Shown here piece by piece: positions 1 to 8,341 of a stretch of 64,000 nucleotides of DNA. The stretch lies in assembly GCF_000420405.1 (NCBI RefSeq), contig NZ_ATUW01000009.1, positions 1-64,000 on the forward strand, in the 5' to 3' direction. The notes below the pieces were generated by a model. That model worked only from the letters and a program-made list of their open reading frames with translations. It was not told where the DNA came from and ran no database searches. The position numbers and the translations under genes are program-made. Numbering within the stretch: the first letter of the stretch is position 1; every line of letters begins with the position of its first letter. The DNA is from Winkia neuii subsp. neuii DSM 8576. GTDB lineage: Bacteria > Actinomycetota > Actinomycetes > Actinomycetales > Actinomycetaceae.

Positions 1-5
1 TAACC

Positions 6-278
6 GGAATTACCCCCGCTCGCGCGGGGAAAAGCCCAACGCTTGCGCTGGCTTACGCCTCGCACTGGAATTACCCCCGCTCGCGCGGGGAAAAGATAAT
101 AGGGACATATTACTATCTAATGCCATTAGAATTACCCCCGCTCGCGCGGGGAAAAGGTTAAGAAATTGATTTGCCCTTGGTACGCTTGGGAATTACCCCC
201 GCTCGCGCGGGGAAAAGGGGACGCAGGTAAAATCCCCCCGGCCTCAATAGGAATTACCCCCGCTCGCGCGGGGAAAAG
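6..278 (-). CRISPR. Type I-E CRISPR array, leader-proximal end
   Basis: There are five 29-bp repeats at 6-34, 67-95, 128-156, 189-217 and 250-278. They are separated by four 32-nt spacers, giving a strict 61-bp period, and the array continues off the left edge. Repeats are identical except that the copy at 128 begins with A instead of G. On the minus strand the repeat reads CTTTTCCCCGCG... and aligns with the E. coli type I-E repeat, so transcription is probably leftwards, with the leader to the right of 278. The 29/32 geometry and the repeat palindrome are typical of I-E. No cas genes are inside the window, so the subtype rests on the repeat alone. Confidence 0.95.
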
Positions 279-421
279 ACTAAATGACCTGCGCTTTTGG
301 GCGTCTATATCATTCTTCCATGCTGGTAGCTATCTTACAGTCTGGCGCATGCAAGGCGCGTATCTATACCTAGTAACGCACCATCTAAGTTCTCCAGCTC
401 AGCCTCTGACGCTAGCCTCGG
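279..421 (-). promoter_or_regulatory. Candidate CRISPR leader
   Basis: This 143-bp segment lies between the last repeat and the stop of the metallophosphoesterase gene. It has no further repeat at the expected 61-bp step and no convincing gene. Because repeat orientation puts transcription leftwards, this is where a type I-E leader with promoter and integration signals should lie. It is more AT-rich than the neighbouring genes. Read-through from the co-oriented upstream gene is possible because no obvious terminator separates them. No leader motif was verified. Confidence 0.5.
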
Positions 422-2473
422 TCAGTTCTTTTTGCGGCTTAGTTTTGCAACTGCGCCCAGGCTAATCATTGCCATGGCTCCTAGCAGGGTGGGTACTAAA
501 GCTGTCGCTCCAGTTGTGGCTAAGAACGAGCCGACTGTTTTTGGCTCACCCGCTTGCCGTCCCGCATCAGACTTGCCGGCGTTTTTGCCCCCAGCATTTT
601 TGCCTTCGCCGCTGGGCCGAGCACCGGGTTGCGAACCAGGCTTTGCCCCAGGCTGCGAACCAGGTTGGGTGCCGGGTTGCGCGCCAGGATCGCTAGTGTG
701 GCCGCCCTCGTCAGAAGCGTGGCCGCCCTCGTCAGAAGCGTTGCCACCCTCGTCGGTACCTGTGGCACCGTCCTTGCTGCCGTCGGCATCCTCACCGTCC
801 TTGCCGCCGTTGGAGCCCTCGTCAGCTCCCCCGGCTGTCGCTCCCGCTCCGATTGGCAGAGTTACTTCCTGTACCTTTTTCCCGGAAACTAGGTCCCAGG
901 CTTCGACGGTCAGGTGGTCGTCGAACACGCGGGCTCGTAGTGAGGACGAACGGTCGTCTTTCAGCGTTTCTTCGTCATTGTCGCCATCTGGAACTATGCC
1001 TTCTTTGACGGCGCCCGTGTTGAAGACGGGTATTCCGTCTCCAACATTTTCAGGCAGGGTGTAGCGCCCCCACCAGTCGTTTAGCGTAACAATGTCGTGG
1101 GTGTGGGAGGTAAAGAAGGCAACATTTTTGCGTCCACTCAAAATGTCGTTGAGCTCTTCAACGTCGTTGTAATCGTTCTGGTACCAGGCCGAATGCGTAC
1201 CCGAAACCGTGTTAGCTAACGTGTAGTGGGAAAATATGAGCACCGGCCGCCCTTCGTTTTCCCAGTGGTCCAGCCGCCCTTTCAACCAATCGAGTTGGGC
1301 CTGCGACGCGTTCCAAAACGGTTCTTTCCCCTGGGAGGCGTGGTCGTCGTAGTATTCCGTTCCGAGGGCGATGAGCACCACTCCCCCAACTACTTTTTCC
1401 GCGTACGGCTTGTCGCGGTCAGCCCAGGTCAAAAAGTTTTTCTGCGCTTTTTCGCTGGATAGTTCTTGCCCGTACTGTTCGTGGTTGCCGCTACCCCACA
1501 GTATGTCGGCTCCCGTGTAGGGGTGGGCTTTCAATACCTTTTCGGCTTCGAAGTAGTTCTTATCGCGCATGGTGTCCACGAAATCGCCGTTTACCACTAG
1601 CGCCGTACTCTTGTCTTTGAATGCGGAAATGCGGTCCATTGCCCGCCCCCACTTTTTCCCATTTGTTGGGGCGTCGGGATTAGCATGCGTGTCGGAAATA
1701 ATATCGATAATTCCGGTCGGCTTTTTATCTTCGTATTTATACGGCTTGTGTAGGGCAACATTGTCAATTGCCCACCACTTATCGTTATATGAGTTGTTGT
1801 AGTTGAAGGATATTTGCGCCGTTTTGGCTCCGCCCGGCACTTTTACCTCCAGCTCGTGGTGGTTAGAGTAGTCGTTTTTATCCAGTGTCAGCAGGGTTCG
1901 GCCTTCCCCGCCGTCAAAGCTAATAGTTACGGTGGCGTTTTGGCCCTTTTTGCCCTGCCGATAGTGGGAGTCGAATCCCAGCACCAGCTGGTTTTGTCCG
2001 CCTACCGGAATCTGGGGGCTAACCAGCGCTGTTGAGAAGCTTTCGTCTTTGGCTAGGCGCTGGTGTTCTGATTCCATTACCGCAAAGTTGCCGCTGCCGC
2101 GGGTGAACCAGTGGCGTTCATCTGTGCCTGCCGCCCAGGTCCACTGTCGCACGTCTGTGAAGGTCCAGCCTCGCCAACGCTTTTCGCCCGAGGAGGCTTT
2201 CGAGGTTTTCACTTTCCACCCTTTGGGCCCGGTGTGTGAGAACCAGTCGGGTAGGTGCAGCTCGTCGAAGTTTTCTGCCCAGATTGTTGCCGGCCTTTCT
2301 AGGGTGCCGTTCGCCTGGGTATTGTATTTGCCCATGTCCGAGGGCGCTTTCACGGCCGCTCCCGTGGCTTTCGGTGCCACGGGCACGTCCGCCTCCCCCG
2401 CTTGCGCGAGCGGCATCGCAACCATGGTGGCCGCTGCGATGGTTGCCAGCGCCCCTAATTTTTTCGCTCCCAT
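422..2473 (-). CDS. Cell-wall-anchored calcineurin-like metallophosphoesterase
   Basis: This is a 683-residue secreted protein. Residues 1-25 form a signal peptide ending AQA. Residues 60-245 look like a beta-sandwich (jelly-roll) domain. Residues 255-550 carry the metallophosphoesterase motifs in order: DTH (about 261), GDFVD (296), GNHE (329), FSHY and SHTHD. These residues bind a dinuclear metal centre and hydrolyse phosphate esters. A Gly/Asp/Ser then Pro/Gly/Gln repeat linker follows. The C-terminus is a sortase-type tail: LATTG, a hydrophobic stretch and a basic end. LAxTG-type motifs are typical of class E sortase substrates in Actinobacteria. The start is supported by GGAGG eight bases upstream. 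The substrate is not evident; extracellular nucleotides or phospho-sugars are plausible. Confidence 0.88.
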   Translation of the reverse strand: MGAKKLGALATIAAATMVAMPLAQAGEADVPVAPKATGAAVKAPSDMGKYNTQANGTLERPATIWAENFDELHLPDWFSHTGPKGWKVKTSKASSGEKRWRGWTFTDVRQWTWAAGTDERHWFTRGSGNFAVMESEHQRLAKDESFSTALVSPQIPVGGQNQLVLGFDSHYRQGKKGQNATVTISFDGGEGRTLLTLDKNDYSNHHELEVKVPGGAKTAQISFNYNNSYNDKWWAIDNVALHKPYKYEDKKPTGIIDIISDTHANPDAPTNGKKWGRAMDRISAFKDKSTALVVNGDFVDTMRDKNYFEAEKVLKAHPYTGADILWGSGNHEQYGQELSSEKAQKNFLTWADRDKPYAEKVVGGVVLIALGTEYYDDHASQGKEPFWNASQAQLDWLKGRLDHWENEGRPVLIFSHYTLANTVSGTHSAWYQNDYNDVEELNDILSGRKNVAFFTSHTHDIVTLNDWWGRYTLPENVGDGIPVFNTGAVKEGIVPDGDNDEETLKDDRSSSLRARVFDDHLTVEAWDLVSGKKVQEVTLPIGAGATAGGADEGSNGGKDGEDADGSKDGATGTDEGGNASDEGGHASDEGGHTSDPGAQPGTQPGSQPGAKPGSQPGARPSGEGKNAGGKNAGKSDAGRQAGEPKTVGSFLATTGATALVPTLLGAMAMISLGAVAKLSRKKN

Positions 2474-2486
2474 TTTTCCTCCCTTT

Positions 2487-2600
2487 AGGCCCGGCGGGCC
2501 GTGGTGTTTAGGCCCGGTGGGCCCCTCTTCCAGGCCCGCCGTACCGTGTTCTGCTAGCCGCCGGGCCGTGTTCTGCAGGCCGCCGGGCCGTGTTTCTTCC
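2487..2600 (-). repeat. GC-rich iterated element in the 5' leader of the phosphoesterase gene
   Basis: Upstream of the phosphoesterase start codon, five degenerate ~20-24-bp units follow one another on the minus strand. Each contains a core like GGCCCGGCGG or GGCCCGCCGGGCC. Two units share CACGGCCCGGCGGC plus GCAGA, and the two nearest the gene share CCGGGCCTAAA. The cores are self-complementary, so the mRNA leader could fold. No known riboswitch is recognised. Confidence 0.6.
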
Positions 2601-2691
2601 GCGTCAGCCTAGCTAGGCAAAGCAACGCTTCTTTGACCTCTAGGTGAAGGTGGGGTGAACCTGCCCGGGCTCTGCCGGTAGAATTGGGCCC

Positions 2692-3102
2692 ATGTTGCGC
2701 GTGATTTTCAATATTTTGTGGCTCTTTATGGCTGGCTTGGAACTGTTTTTTCTTTACATCGCTGCTGGTATCGCCGGGTGCATCTTCATTGTGACTATCC
2801 CGGTTGGCGTAGCTTGTTTCCGCATGGCTTGGTATATTTTGTGGCCGTTTGGGCGCAAGGTTGTGCCTAAGCCGGGGGCGGGTGCCGGCTCCGCGCTTAT
2901 GAATGCTGTGTGGTTTTTGGTTGCTGGCCTTTGGCTCGCCATCGGGCATATCGGCACCGCGTTCGTGCAAATGCTTACGATTGTTGGGATTCCGGTGGCG
3001 ATTGCGAATATCAAGCTGATTCCCATTTCGTGTTTCCCGTTTGGCAAGCAGATCGTGCCTAACGAGTCTGCCGAGGTCACGGTTCAAACCCCACTGGCTT
3101 AG
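2692..3102 (+). CDS. YccF-family inner membrane protein
   Basis: This 136-residue protein consists almost entirely of hydrophobic segments arranged as two similar halves. Each half ends in a proline/glycine motif of the type 'IPVGxAxFK' (IPVGVACFR near residue 43 and VGIPVAIANIK near 105), followed by a WPFG- or FPFG-type sequence. This duplicated pattern matches the YccF (DUF307) family of membrane proteins, whose molecular function is unknown. It stands alone between a minus-strand gene and an independently spaced reductase-like gene. No strong Shine-Dalgarno sequence precedes the ATG. Confidence 0.85.
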   Translation: MLRVIFNILWLFMAGLELFFLYIAAGIAGCIFIVTIPVGVACFRMAWYILWPFGRKVVPKPGAGAGSALMNAVWFLVAGLWLAIGHIGTAFVQMLTIVGIPVAIANIKLIPISCFPFGKQIVPNESAEVTVQTPLA

Positions 3103-3161
3103 CTTGTTCACGCACAGCAATTACCCTTCCGGGGCCCCGGGGGTCTTGTTAGCGTGAAGGC

Positions 3162-3821
3162 ATGAGTAAAACGGTTGTAATCATTGGTGGCCATGGGAAA
3201 GTTGCGCGTATTGCTGGCCCTCTTTTTGCCGAGGGCGGCTACGCTGTTCGCGCCTGGGTTCGCAACCCTGCTCACGTCGACGAGGTTAGTGTTGCCGGCG
3301 TGAAGGGTGAGCTGAATTCCATTGAGCAGATGGATCAGAAGAAGATCGCCAAGGAGCTCGAGGGCGTGGACGCTGTTTTGTGGTCTGCTGGCGCTGGCGG
3401 TGGGGATCCGCAGCGCACTATTGGCGTGGATCGCGATGCCGCTATCCGCACTATGGAGGCCGCGAAGGCTGCTGGCGTTAAGCGTTTCGTGATGGTCTCT
3501 TACGACGGTGCTAACGCCCAGGGCGAGCCCGATAAGTCCAACGATTTCCACTACTACTGGCAGGCTAAGAAGCAGGCTGACGAGCATTTGCGCGAAAGTG
3601 GGTTGGATTGGACTATTTTGGCTCCTGGCCCCCTCACTTTGGACGAGGGCACTGGCCGCGTTGGCGCCGAGCCCGGTGCTGACGGTAACCGCCGCATTTC
3701 GCGCGCTAACGTTGCGCAGGTTGCCGTTACCGCCATGGACGAGCCGAATACTGTGGGCAAGACTGTGCTTTTGGCTGATGGGGATACCCCGATCGCCGAT
3801 TATTTGGCAAACCTCAGCTAG
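3162..3821 (+). CDS. NAD(P)-binding (NmrA/SDR-like) protein
   Basis: This 219-residue protein has an N-terminal Rossmann motif, VVIIGGHGKVA (GGxGxxA type), binding NAD(P). It has the compact length of atypical short-chain dehydrogenases such as YwnB or NmrA-like proteins. An extended-SDR style segment, VMVSYDGAN followed by YYWQAKKQADEHL, places Tyr and Lys near the usual YxxxK region (about 130-140). 'WTILAPGPLT' resembles the substrate-side loop of NAD-dependent epimerase-like proteins. The substrate is unknown. A strong terminator sits 15 bases beyond the stop, so it is probably monocistronic. Confidence 0.85.
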   Translation: MSKTVVIIGGHGKVARIAGPLFAEGGYAVRAWVRNPAHVDEVSVAGVKGELNSIEQMDQKKIAKELEGVDAVLWSAGAGGGDPQRTIGVDRDAAIRTMEAAKAAGVKRFVMVSYDGANAQGEPDKSNDFHYYWQAKKQADEHLRESGLDWTILAPGPLTLDEGTGRVGAEPGADGNRRISRANVAQVAVTAMDEPNTVGKTVLLADGDTPIADYLANLS

Positions 3822-3836
3822 GGCTTTACTTTGGGC

Positions 3837-3865
3837 GGGGCCGGGCTTGTTTCCCGGCCCCGTTT
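3837..3865 (+). terminator. Rho-independent terminator of the reductase-like gene
   Basis: A perfect 9-bp stem GGGGCCGGG / CCCGGCCCC (3837-3845 and 3853-3861) with a 7-nt loop is followed by GTTTC. It starts 15 bases after the stop at 3821. The T-tract is short, but the stem is very stable. Confidence 0.8.
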
Positions 3866-3876
3866 CGTATGCTTAC

Positions 3877-3918
3877 GAGGGCGGGGCCCCTTTTCTCTGC
3901 GAGGGCGGGGCCCCTTTT
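3877..3918 (+). repeat. Two tandem copies of a GGGGCCCC-TTTT element
   Basis: The 18-mer GAGGGCGGGGCCCCTTTT occurs at 3877-3894 and again at 3901-3918, a 24-bp period. Each copy contains the palindrome GGGGCCCC followed by four T. It lies just after a terminator, between convergent genes. It may add to termination or be a simple local duplication. Confidence 0.6.
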
Positions 3919-3954
3919 GCGGGCTCGCGAGGGCACGCCCCTGCGAGGCGGGAA

Positions 3955-3990
3955 TAAAAAAAAATTGGCACCACAAAAAGTGGTGCCAAT
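3955..3990 (-). terminator. Rho-independent terminator for the small membrane protein gene
   Basis: The arms ATTGGCACCAC (3964-3974) and GTGGTGCCAAT (3980-3990) form a perfect 11-bp stem with an AAAAA loop. On the minus strand the stem is followed by a run of T (A-run at 3955-3963 on plus). It lies 18 bases beyond the stop codon at 4009. Confidence 0.92.
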
Positions 3991-4008
3991 GGGCCAGTTG
4001 GCCAGTGC

Positions 4009-4230
4009 TTATGATCTGGGTGTGCGGGGCATTGTTGAGCGGATTGCCGCATAGATGGTTACGAGTGCCAGGATCATGGCTACGAACCAGGTGATCATTG
4101 CGGGCGCCCACCTGCTGATGAACACAGGCCCTGAGCTGATCATGCACAGTACAGGGATCATAATCGCACTGATTAGTAGTAGGTTATTCTGTTTGATGCG
4201 CGGCTTGTCGGAGTCGCTATTGCGGCTCAT
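4009..4230 (-). CDS. Small two-helix membrane protein
   Basis: This is a 73-residue protein beginning MSRNSDSDKPRIK, a basic cytoplasmic head. Two hydrophobic helices follow (about 15-37 and 43-63), and it ends in a short Arg/Pro tail. A longer frame extends upstream, but the ATG at 4230 is preceded by AGAGGA at good spacing, so this start is preferred. A strong terminator lies downstream. No family is recognised. The hairpin plus ribosome binding site support a real gene. Confidence 0.65.
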   Translation of the reverse strand: MSRNSDSDKPRIKQNNLLLISAIMIPVLCMISSGPVFISRWAPAMITWFVAMILALVTIYAAIRSTMPRTPRS

Positions 4231-4529
4231 TTTCAATCCTCTTTTCCAGATTCCCGTCCTTGCGGAAACTTCACTTACAGCACGTTGGCTGGCATCACCG
4301 ACCATGTGACGCACCTCTATTTTACGCCCTCGCCTGGACATTTTCCACTCTTTGCCACCGCTAGAGCACCGGGTAAGGACCTTCCGCCTACGCTTACTTC
4401 AGATTTAACTTTCACCGCCCTAGGCAGATTCCTCTGCACGGCCCACTCCCCAAGGGCGCTGCTCTGTTTCGGTTAGGTACCTTATAATTTATCTGAACTC
4501 TGTTACAGATCCGCAACTAGGCAGGCGCG

Positions 4530-5213
4530 ATGGGTTTCGAAAAGAACCTCAACTCCGATCTCTCAGCTGAACGGAAAATCATTATCCGCACTTTGATCCC
4601 TCTGGTAGAACCTCTTCAGGCTGTTTTACCTGCCCCTAGCGAGGTTGTACTCCACGACCTTTCAAAACTGCCAAATTCTATTGTTGCGATCGCGGGTAAT
4701 ATTACCGAACGCAGTATCGGCGGGGTTGCTACGAACACTCTTATGCAGGATGCCTCTTCCGGGAATCTGGATACCAAATACAACTACAACACTAAGGCTG
4801 CCGACGGCAGCGACGTTTCCTGTTCGACAATTGTTTTTCGCGCCTCGAACAACGTTCCAGTTGACGCATTGTGCGTAATTAAAGATGTTTCAGTTTGGAA
4901 GAATCTGCAGGAGGCTTTGAGCTCGCTAATTCCTCCCGCGGTCGTGGACAATGCGCAAACTCCGCCGCCGGATGCAGAAGTTTTTAGCAAAGATGTTGAC
5001 GAGCTCGCGGCAGATTTACTGAAAAGTGCTATTGCTAGGGCTGGCTCCCCTGTCGCAAATATGACTAAGAGCCAAAAAATAGCGGTGGTGGCAGATCTTC
5101 AAGATCGCGGTTTTTTCGTTTTGAAAGAGTCGGTTGAAAAGGTTGCCAGCGCGTTGGAGGTTACGCGTTTTACTATCTATAACTACCTAAAGGAGCTTGG
5201 CAACAGGAAATAG
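4530..5213 (+). CDS. YheO/DauR-like transcriptional regulator (PAS-like plus HTH)
   Basis: This 227-residue protein has a YheO-type PAS-like sensor domain at about 22-125 (PSEVVLHDL near residue 36, then the conserved SNNVPVDALCVIKD segment). A C-terminal helix-turn-helix occupies about 165-225 (VASALEVTRFTIYNYLKEL). The architecture matches E. coli YheO and the D-arginine regulator DauR. Such proteins bind small metabolites and control amino-acid catabolism. It faces the lyase/RidA/permease block convergently and is its most likely local regulator; this is inferred from position only. A TATAAT-like hexamer lies at 4483-4488, about 40 bases upstream of the start, with no clear -35 element. 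Confidence 0.85.
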   Translation: MGFEKNLNSDLSAERKIIIRTLIPLVEPLQAVLPAPSEVVLHDLSKLPNSIVAIAGNITERSIGGVATNTLMQDASSGNLDTKYNYNTKAADGSDVSCSTIVFRASNNVPVDALCVIKDVSVWKNLQEALSSLIPPAVVDNAQTPPPDAEVFSKDVDELAADLLKSAIARAGSPVANMTKSQKIAVVADLQDRGFFVLKESVEKVASALEVTRFTIYNYLKELGNRK

Positions 5214-5215
5214 GT

Positions 5216-5261
5216 TGGGCGTTGCGCACGATCGCCACGCGGCTTTCACACACAACGCCCA
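5216..5261. terminator. Inverted repeat between convergent genes, possible bidirectional terminator
   Basis: TGGGCGTTG (5216-5224) and CAACGCCCA (5253-5261) are perfectly complementary 9-bp arms with a 28-nt loop. They lie between the stop of the YheO-like regulator and the stop of the lyase. There is no clear T-tract on either strand, so the role is tentative. Confidence 0.4.
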
Positions 5262-5286
5262 GTCCTAGAAGCATTACCTTTGCCGG

Positions 5287-6429
5287 TTACAGGATTTGGT
5301 CGAGCCCCTGTTTCAGGTCGGCAATAATGTCAGAGGTTTCTTCAATTCCTACCGATAGGCGCAGCAGCCCGTCGGTTACCCCCTGTTTGGCGCGTTCTTC
5401 AGGGCTCATGCAGGCGTGCGACATTGCCGCCGGGTAGGAAAGAATTGATTCGACTCCGCCTAGGCTGACAGCCAAGATTGGCAGTTTCAGCACTTGCGCC
5501 AGCTTGTTCACGGTCTGCCTGTCGGCCACCTCGAAGGATAGTACGGCGCCGCCGCTGGAGGCTTGCGACATGTGTAGTTCATGCGCAGGGTGCGATTCCA
5601 ACCCCGGGTAGTGCAGTGCTTTTACCGCCGGGTGGCCTTCTAGCATCTTTGCAATTTCGAGGGCGGATTTACCTGACTGGGCCATTCGCAGCCCCATCGT
5701 CTTCATTCCGCGCATAACCAGCCAGCAGTCTTCAACTCCTAGCGTGCCTCCAAGTGCTTTCTGCAGCAGGAATATTTTTTCTGCCAGGGCGTCGTCGCTG
5801 GTTATTACCATGCCTGCGATTACGTCGGAGTGGCCGTTGAAGAACTTGGTTGCCGATTCGATTACAACGTCTACGCCTAGGTCTAGAGGACGCTGGAATA
5901 GCGGGGTCATAAAGGTGTTGTCGGCGATGGTTACCAGGCCGTGGCGCTTGGCTATTTCTACTACGCCTCTAATGTCGGTTACGTTTAGCAGCGGGTTGGA
6001 GGGCGTTTCTAGGTAGATGCCTTTCGTGTTTTCTTTGATTGCCCCTTCCCACGCCGTAAGGTCAGTTTCGTCTACGAAGGATGCTTCGATGCCGAATCGT
6101 GCCATCACTTCGGTGGCCAGTTGGAAGGTACCCCCGTAGATGGATTTGCACATTACTACGTGGTCGCCCTTGTTGAAGGTGAGTAGCGCAGCCGATATTG
6201 CGGCCATTCCAGAGGCAAAGGCGAAGGCGTGTTCGCCTCCTTCCACTTTGGCTACCCCTACTTCGAGGGCGTGGCGGGTGGGATTGCCGAAACGCGAATA
6301 GGTGTATTCGGGGGCTGCTTCAAGCGATTCTTGTTTGAAGGTCGAACACTGGTAGATCGGGATGGAAGACGATCCGGTGTACTGGTCGAAGACCTGGTAG
6401 CCGTGGATCAGTTTTGTGTTTGTTTGCAT
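5287..6429 (-). CDS. PLP-dependent Cys/Met-metabolism enzyme (cystathionine/methionine gamma-lyase type)
   Basis: This 380-residue protein has the full length of the Cys/Met PLP family. Visible features are YSRFGNPT near the N-terminus (phosphate and substrate contacts), FASGMAAIS, YLETPSNP, IADNTF (pyridine-N Asp) and the Schiff-base lysine in ESATKFFNGHSD (about residue 197). The family covers cystathionine gamma-synthase, beta- and gamma-lyases and methionine gamma-lyase, and sequence alone does not settle which. RidA and amino-acid permeases upstream favour a degradative lyase that releases an enamine/imine from Cys, cystathionine or Met. The ATG at 6429 is chosen because AGAGGT precedes it; an upstream in-frame ATG lacks a ribosome binding site. 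It is the last gene of the ridA-permease-lyase unit. Confidence 0.88.
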   Translation of the reverse strand: MQTNTKLIHGYQVFDQYTGSSSIPIYQCSTFKQESLEAAPEYTYSRFGNPTRHALEVGVAKVEGGEHAFAFASGMAAISAALLTFNKGDHVVMCKSIYGGTFQLATEVMARFGIEASFVDETDLTAWEGAIKENTKGIYLETPSNPLLNVTDIRGVVEIAKRHGLVTIADNTFMTPLFQRPLDLGVDVVIESATKFFNGHSDVIAGMVITSDDALAEKIFLLQKALGGTLGVEDCWLVMRGMKTMGLRMAQSGKSALEIAKMLEGHPAVKALHYPGLESHPAHELHMSQASSGGAVLSFEVADRQTVNKLAQVLKLPILAVSLGGVESILSYPAAMSHACMSPEERAKQGVTDGLLRLSVGIEETSDIIADLKQGLDQIL

Positions 6430-6507
6430 TTTTACCTCTTTTAGAAAGCACAACTGGCGTGCTTTGTTTTGACTCACAACGATGTAGTAGAACGTTTGGT
6501 TTTTTGG

Positions 6508-7860
6508 CTAGCTAAAAGCTAAGAACGGGGATACTAGCAGTAGGATGCCTGCGAATACTATTAGGATTAATCCTGGCCCGCGCAGTTCTTTTAGCGTGGG
6601 TACTCGCAAAACCAGGTAGGCGGGGATTAGGCAGCCGATCATCCCAAAGATGGGCGAGCAGATCGAGGTGAACGAGAGTACCGGCGCGTTCAGCACGATC
6701 GCACCCCACGACACTAATACCCCGAATACTAGGATTCCCCACGAGAGGTAGCGGCGATTTATGCGCTCTTCGGGGATGAACCGCTTGATCACGTTTGTGG
6801 CTATGCCTTGGCAGGCTTCCCGGAAGCCTTGGAAGACGCCGAAGAAGGCGGTCATCACGGCGAAGATGTTGAGGACGACGCTCAGGATCTGCACCCAGGC
6901 TCCGTCTAGGTTTCGCGCGGCGATTGCTAGGGTCGAGATGTTTTCGTTTGCCGCCTGCACTGCCTGGTCGTGCCCTAGCACCAGGTTGAAGGACATGGCG
7001 TAGAAAAACACCACGGTGAACAAAATAAAGAAGGCTATGTTCATCGCCCGCACGGATTTATACCGTGCCACTTCAATGTTTTTGTTGTGGCTGCGGAACG
7101 AGATCACCATGGGCGACAGAGACTGTATAAACAGAATAGAGGTCAGCGTAAACGGCAACAATACGATCGTCTGCTTAATTAGGTACCCCATGTCCGGGAA
7201 GGTACCTATGTTGGCTATATTCCAACGGGGAATCATCACTACCCCAAGTAGGAAGATGATCGTTATTTTGGTAATCACCATTACCGAGGAAATGCGGAAT
7301 AAAACTTTTTCAGCTCGCGAGGCGATCACCACTAGCGCGCACACAATCGCCAATCCGTAAAGCGGGTTTGAAGACCAGTTAGTCTTTGTGATTCCGAATG
7401 TCTTCAAGTATGAGGCCGAATCGTTGGTGATCGCAGTTGAGTACACGAACACCCAGATCACCAACATTATGAAGTAGAGCAGTCCCAGTAGGATGCCCCA
7501 GTTCTTGCCCAGGTATTCCGCGATCACGCTCGGGTAGTCTTCACATTTTTTCGAATGCGCCAGCGTGTTGATGAACAGCCTTTGGAACAGCCACATTGCT
7601 GGGTAGGCGATTATTGCGGATACAAGAAATACCCACACCCCAATGATTCCGACTTTTACTGGTAGGAACACGATTCCTGCCCCAATAGCCATGCCGATGG
7701 AGAGGATCACCCACCCCCAGTCCGTGCTGTCGAATTTTACGGCTTTTTGCCATTCTTCTTCAGTTAGGCCTGCCTTTTTTGCGTGTTTGCTAACTCTGCT
7801 GCCGGTACACGCCCCGCTTGAATCGGCTCCAGCTTCGTTGCTGGATACTGTCGTTGTCAC
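6508..7860 (-). CDS. HAAAP-family amino-acid permease, copy 1
   Basis: This 450-residue protein has about eleven transmembrane segments. It opens with a basic, cytoplasmic ~45-residue head and then DWGWVILSIGMAIGAGIVFLP, the TM1 signature of the SdaC/TdcC/YhaO (HAAAP) amino-acid:proton symporters. Members carry serine, threonine, cysteine or aromatic amino acids. It starts with GTG, 26 bp after the RidA stop, and is followed by the PLP lyase, so a sulfur or hydroxy amino-acid substrate for that lyase is likely. It is a close paralogue of the gene at 8569-9906; stretches such as 6721-6990 and 8782-9051 are nearly identical in DNA. Confidence 0.87.
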   Translation of the reverse strand: MTTTVSSNEAGADSSGACTGSRVSKHAKKAGLTEEEWQKAVKFDSTDWGWVILSIGMAIGAGIVFLPVKVGIIGVWVFLVSAIIAYPAMWLFQRLFINTLAHSKKCEDYPSVIAEYLGKNWGILLGLLYFIMLVIWVFVYSTAITNDSASYLKTFGITKTNWSSNPLYGLAIVCALVVIASRAEKVLFRISSVMVITKITIIFLLGVVMIPRWNIANIGTFPDMGYLIKQTIVLLPFTLTSILFIQSLSPMVISFRSHNKNIEVARYKSVRAMNIAFFILFTVVFFYAMSFNLVLGHDQAVQAANENISTLAIAARNLDGAWVQILSVVLNIFAVMTAFFGVFQGFREACQGIATNVIKRFIPEERINRRYLSWGILVFGVLVSWGAIVLNAPVLSFTSICSPIFGMIGCLIPAYLVLRVPTLKELRGPGLILIVFAGILLLVSPFLAFS

Positions 7861-7886
7861 TGCCGTTTCCTATCTAGTAGTTCTAT

Positions 7887-8270
7887 TCATTTGGTTGGGC
7901 ACGAAGCCAGGGCCTCTATTTCTACCCGTGCGCCCATCGGCAGGGCTGCAACTTGGAAGGCACTGCGGGCGGGATATTTTTCTACGTCTTTGAAGGCGTT
8001 CGCATACACTTCGTTTACTGCCGCAAAGTCGTCTATGTCAGCCAATAACACCGTGGTTTTAAAAACGTCATTTAGCGTGCTACCAAATTCGGCTAGTACT
8101 GCCGCGACGTTACGCAGCGATTGGGCCGCCTGAGCCTTAACGTCTGCTACTTCAATCTGCCCAGTTTCCGGGTTCAGCGGTAATTGCCCCGAAACTGCAA
8201 TCACGTTGCCTGCAGCTTTTGCTGCCGAATAGGGTCCTACTGCTTTAGGGACCATTTTTACCTCAGGCAT
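7887..8270 (-). CDS. RidA-family enamine/imine deaminase
   Basis: This 127-residue protein has the normal length for YjgF/YER057c/UK114 (RidA) trimers. Motifs include AVGPYSAA near the N-terminus, SGQLPLNPETG, KTTVLLADIDDF and, near the end, the conserved RSAFQVAALPMGARVEIEA with the carboxylate-binding Arg and the Glu. It hydrolyses reactive 2-aminoacrylate or iminobutyrate released by PLP lyases, so it fits functionally with the lyase downstream in the same operon. The ATG at 8270 has GGAGG at ideal spacing; an upstream in-frame start is unsupported. Confidence 0.95.
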   Translation of the reverse strand: MPEVKMVPKAVGPYSAAKAAGNVIAVSGQLPLNPETGQIEVADVKAQAAQSLRNVAAVLAEFGSTLNDVFKTTVLLADIDDFAAVNEVYANAFKDVEKYPARSAFQVAALPMGARVEIEALASCPTK

Positions 8271-8341
8271 TTTTCCTCCAAAAATACTTATGCGCGCCCT
8301 GCCGGCGCTACAAAAATATTGACGCAAACGCCCCGCGCAAG

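Noticed and set aside
166-465. 99-codon plus-strand frame across the CRISPR repeats
   Set aside because: It is created by repeat and spacer sequence; there is no ribosome site and no family resemblance.
432-1064. 210-codon plus-strand frame opposite the phosphoesterase linker
   Set aside because: It is an antisense shadow of the repetitive Gly/Ser/Asp/Pro-rich linker; the Pro/Ser richness is a by-product.
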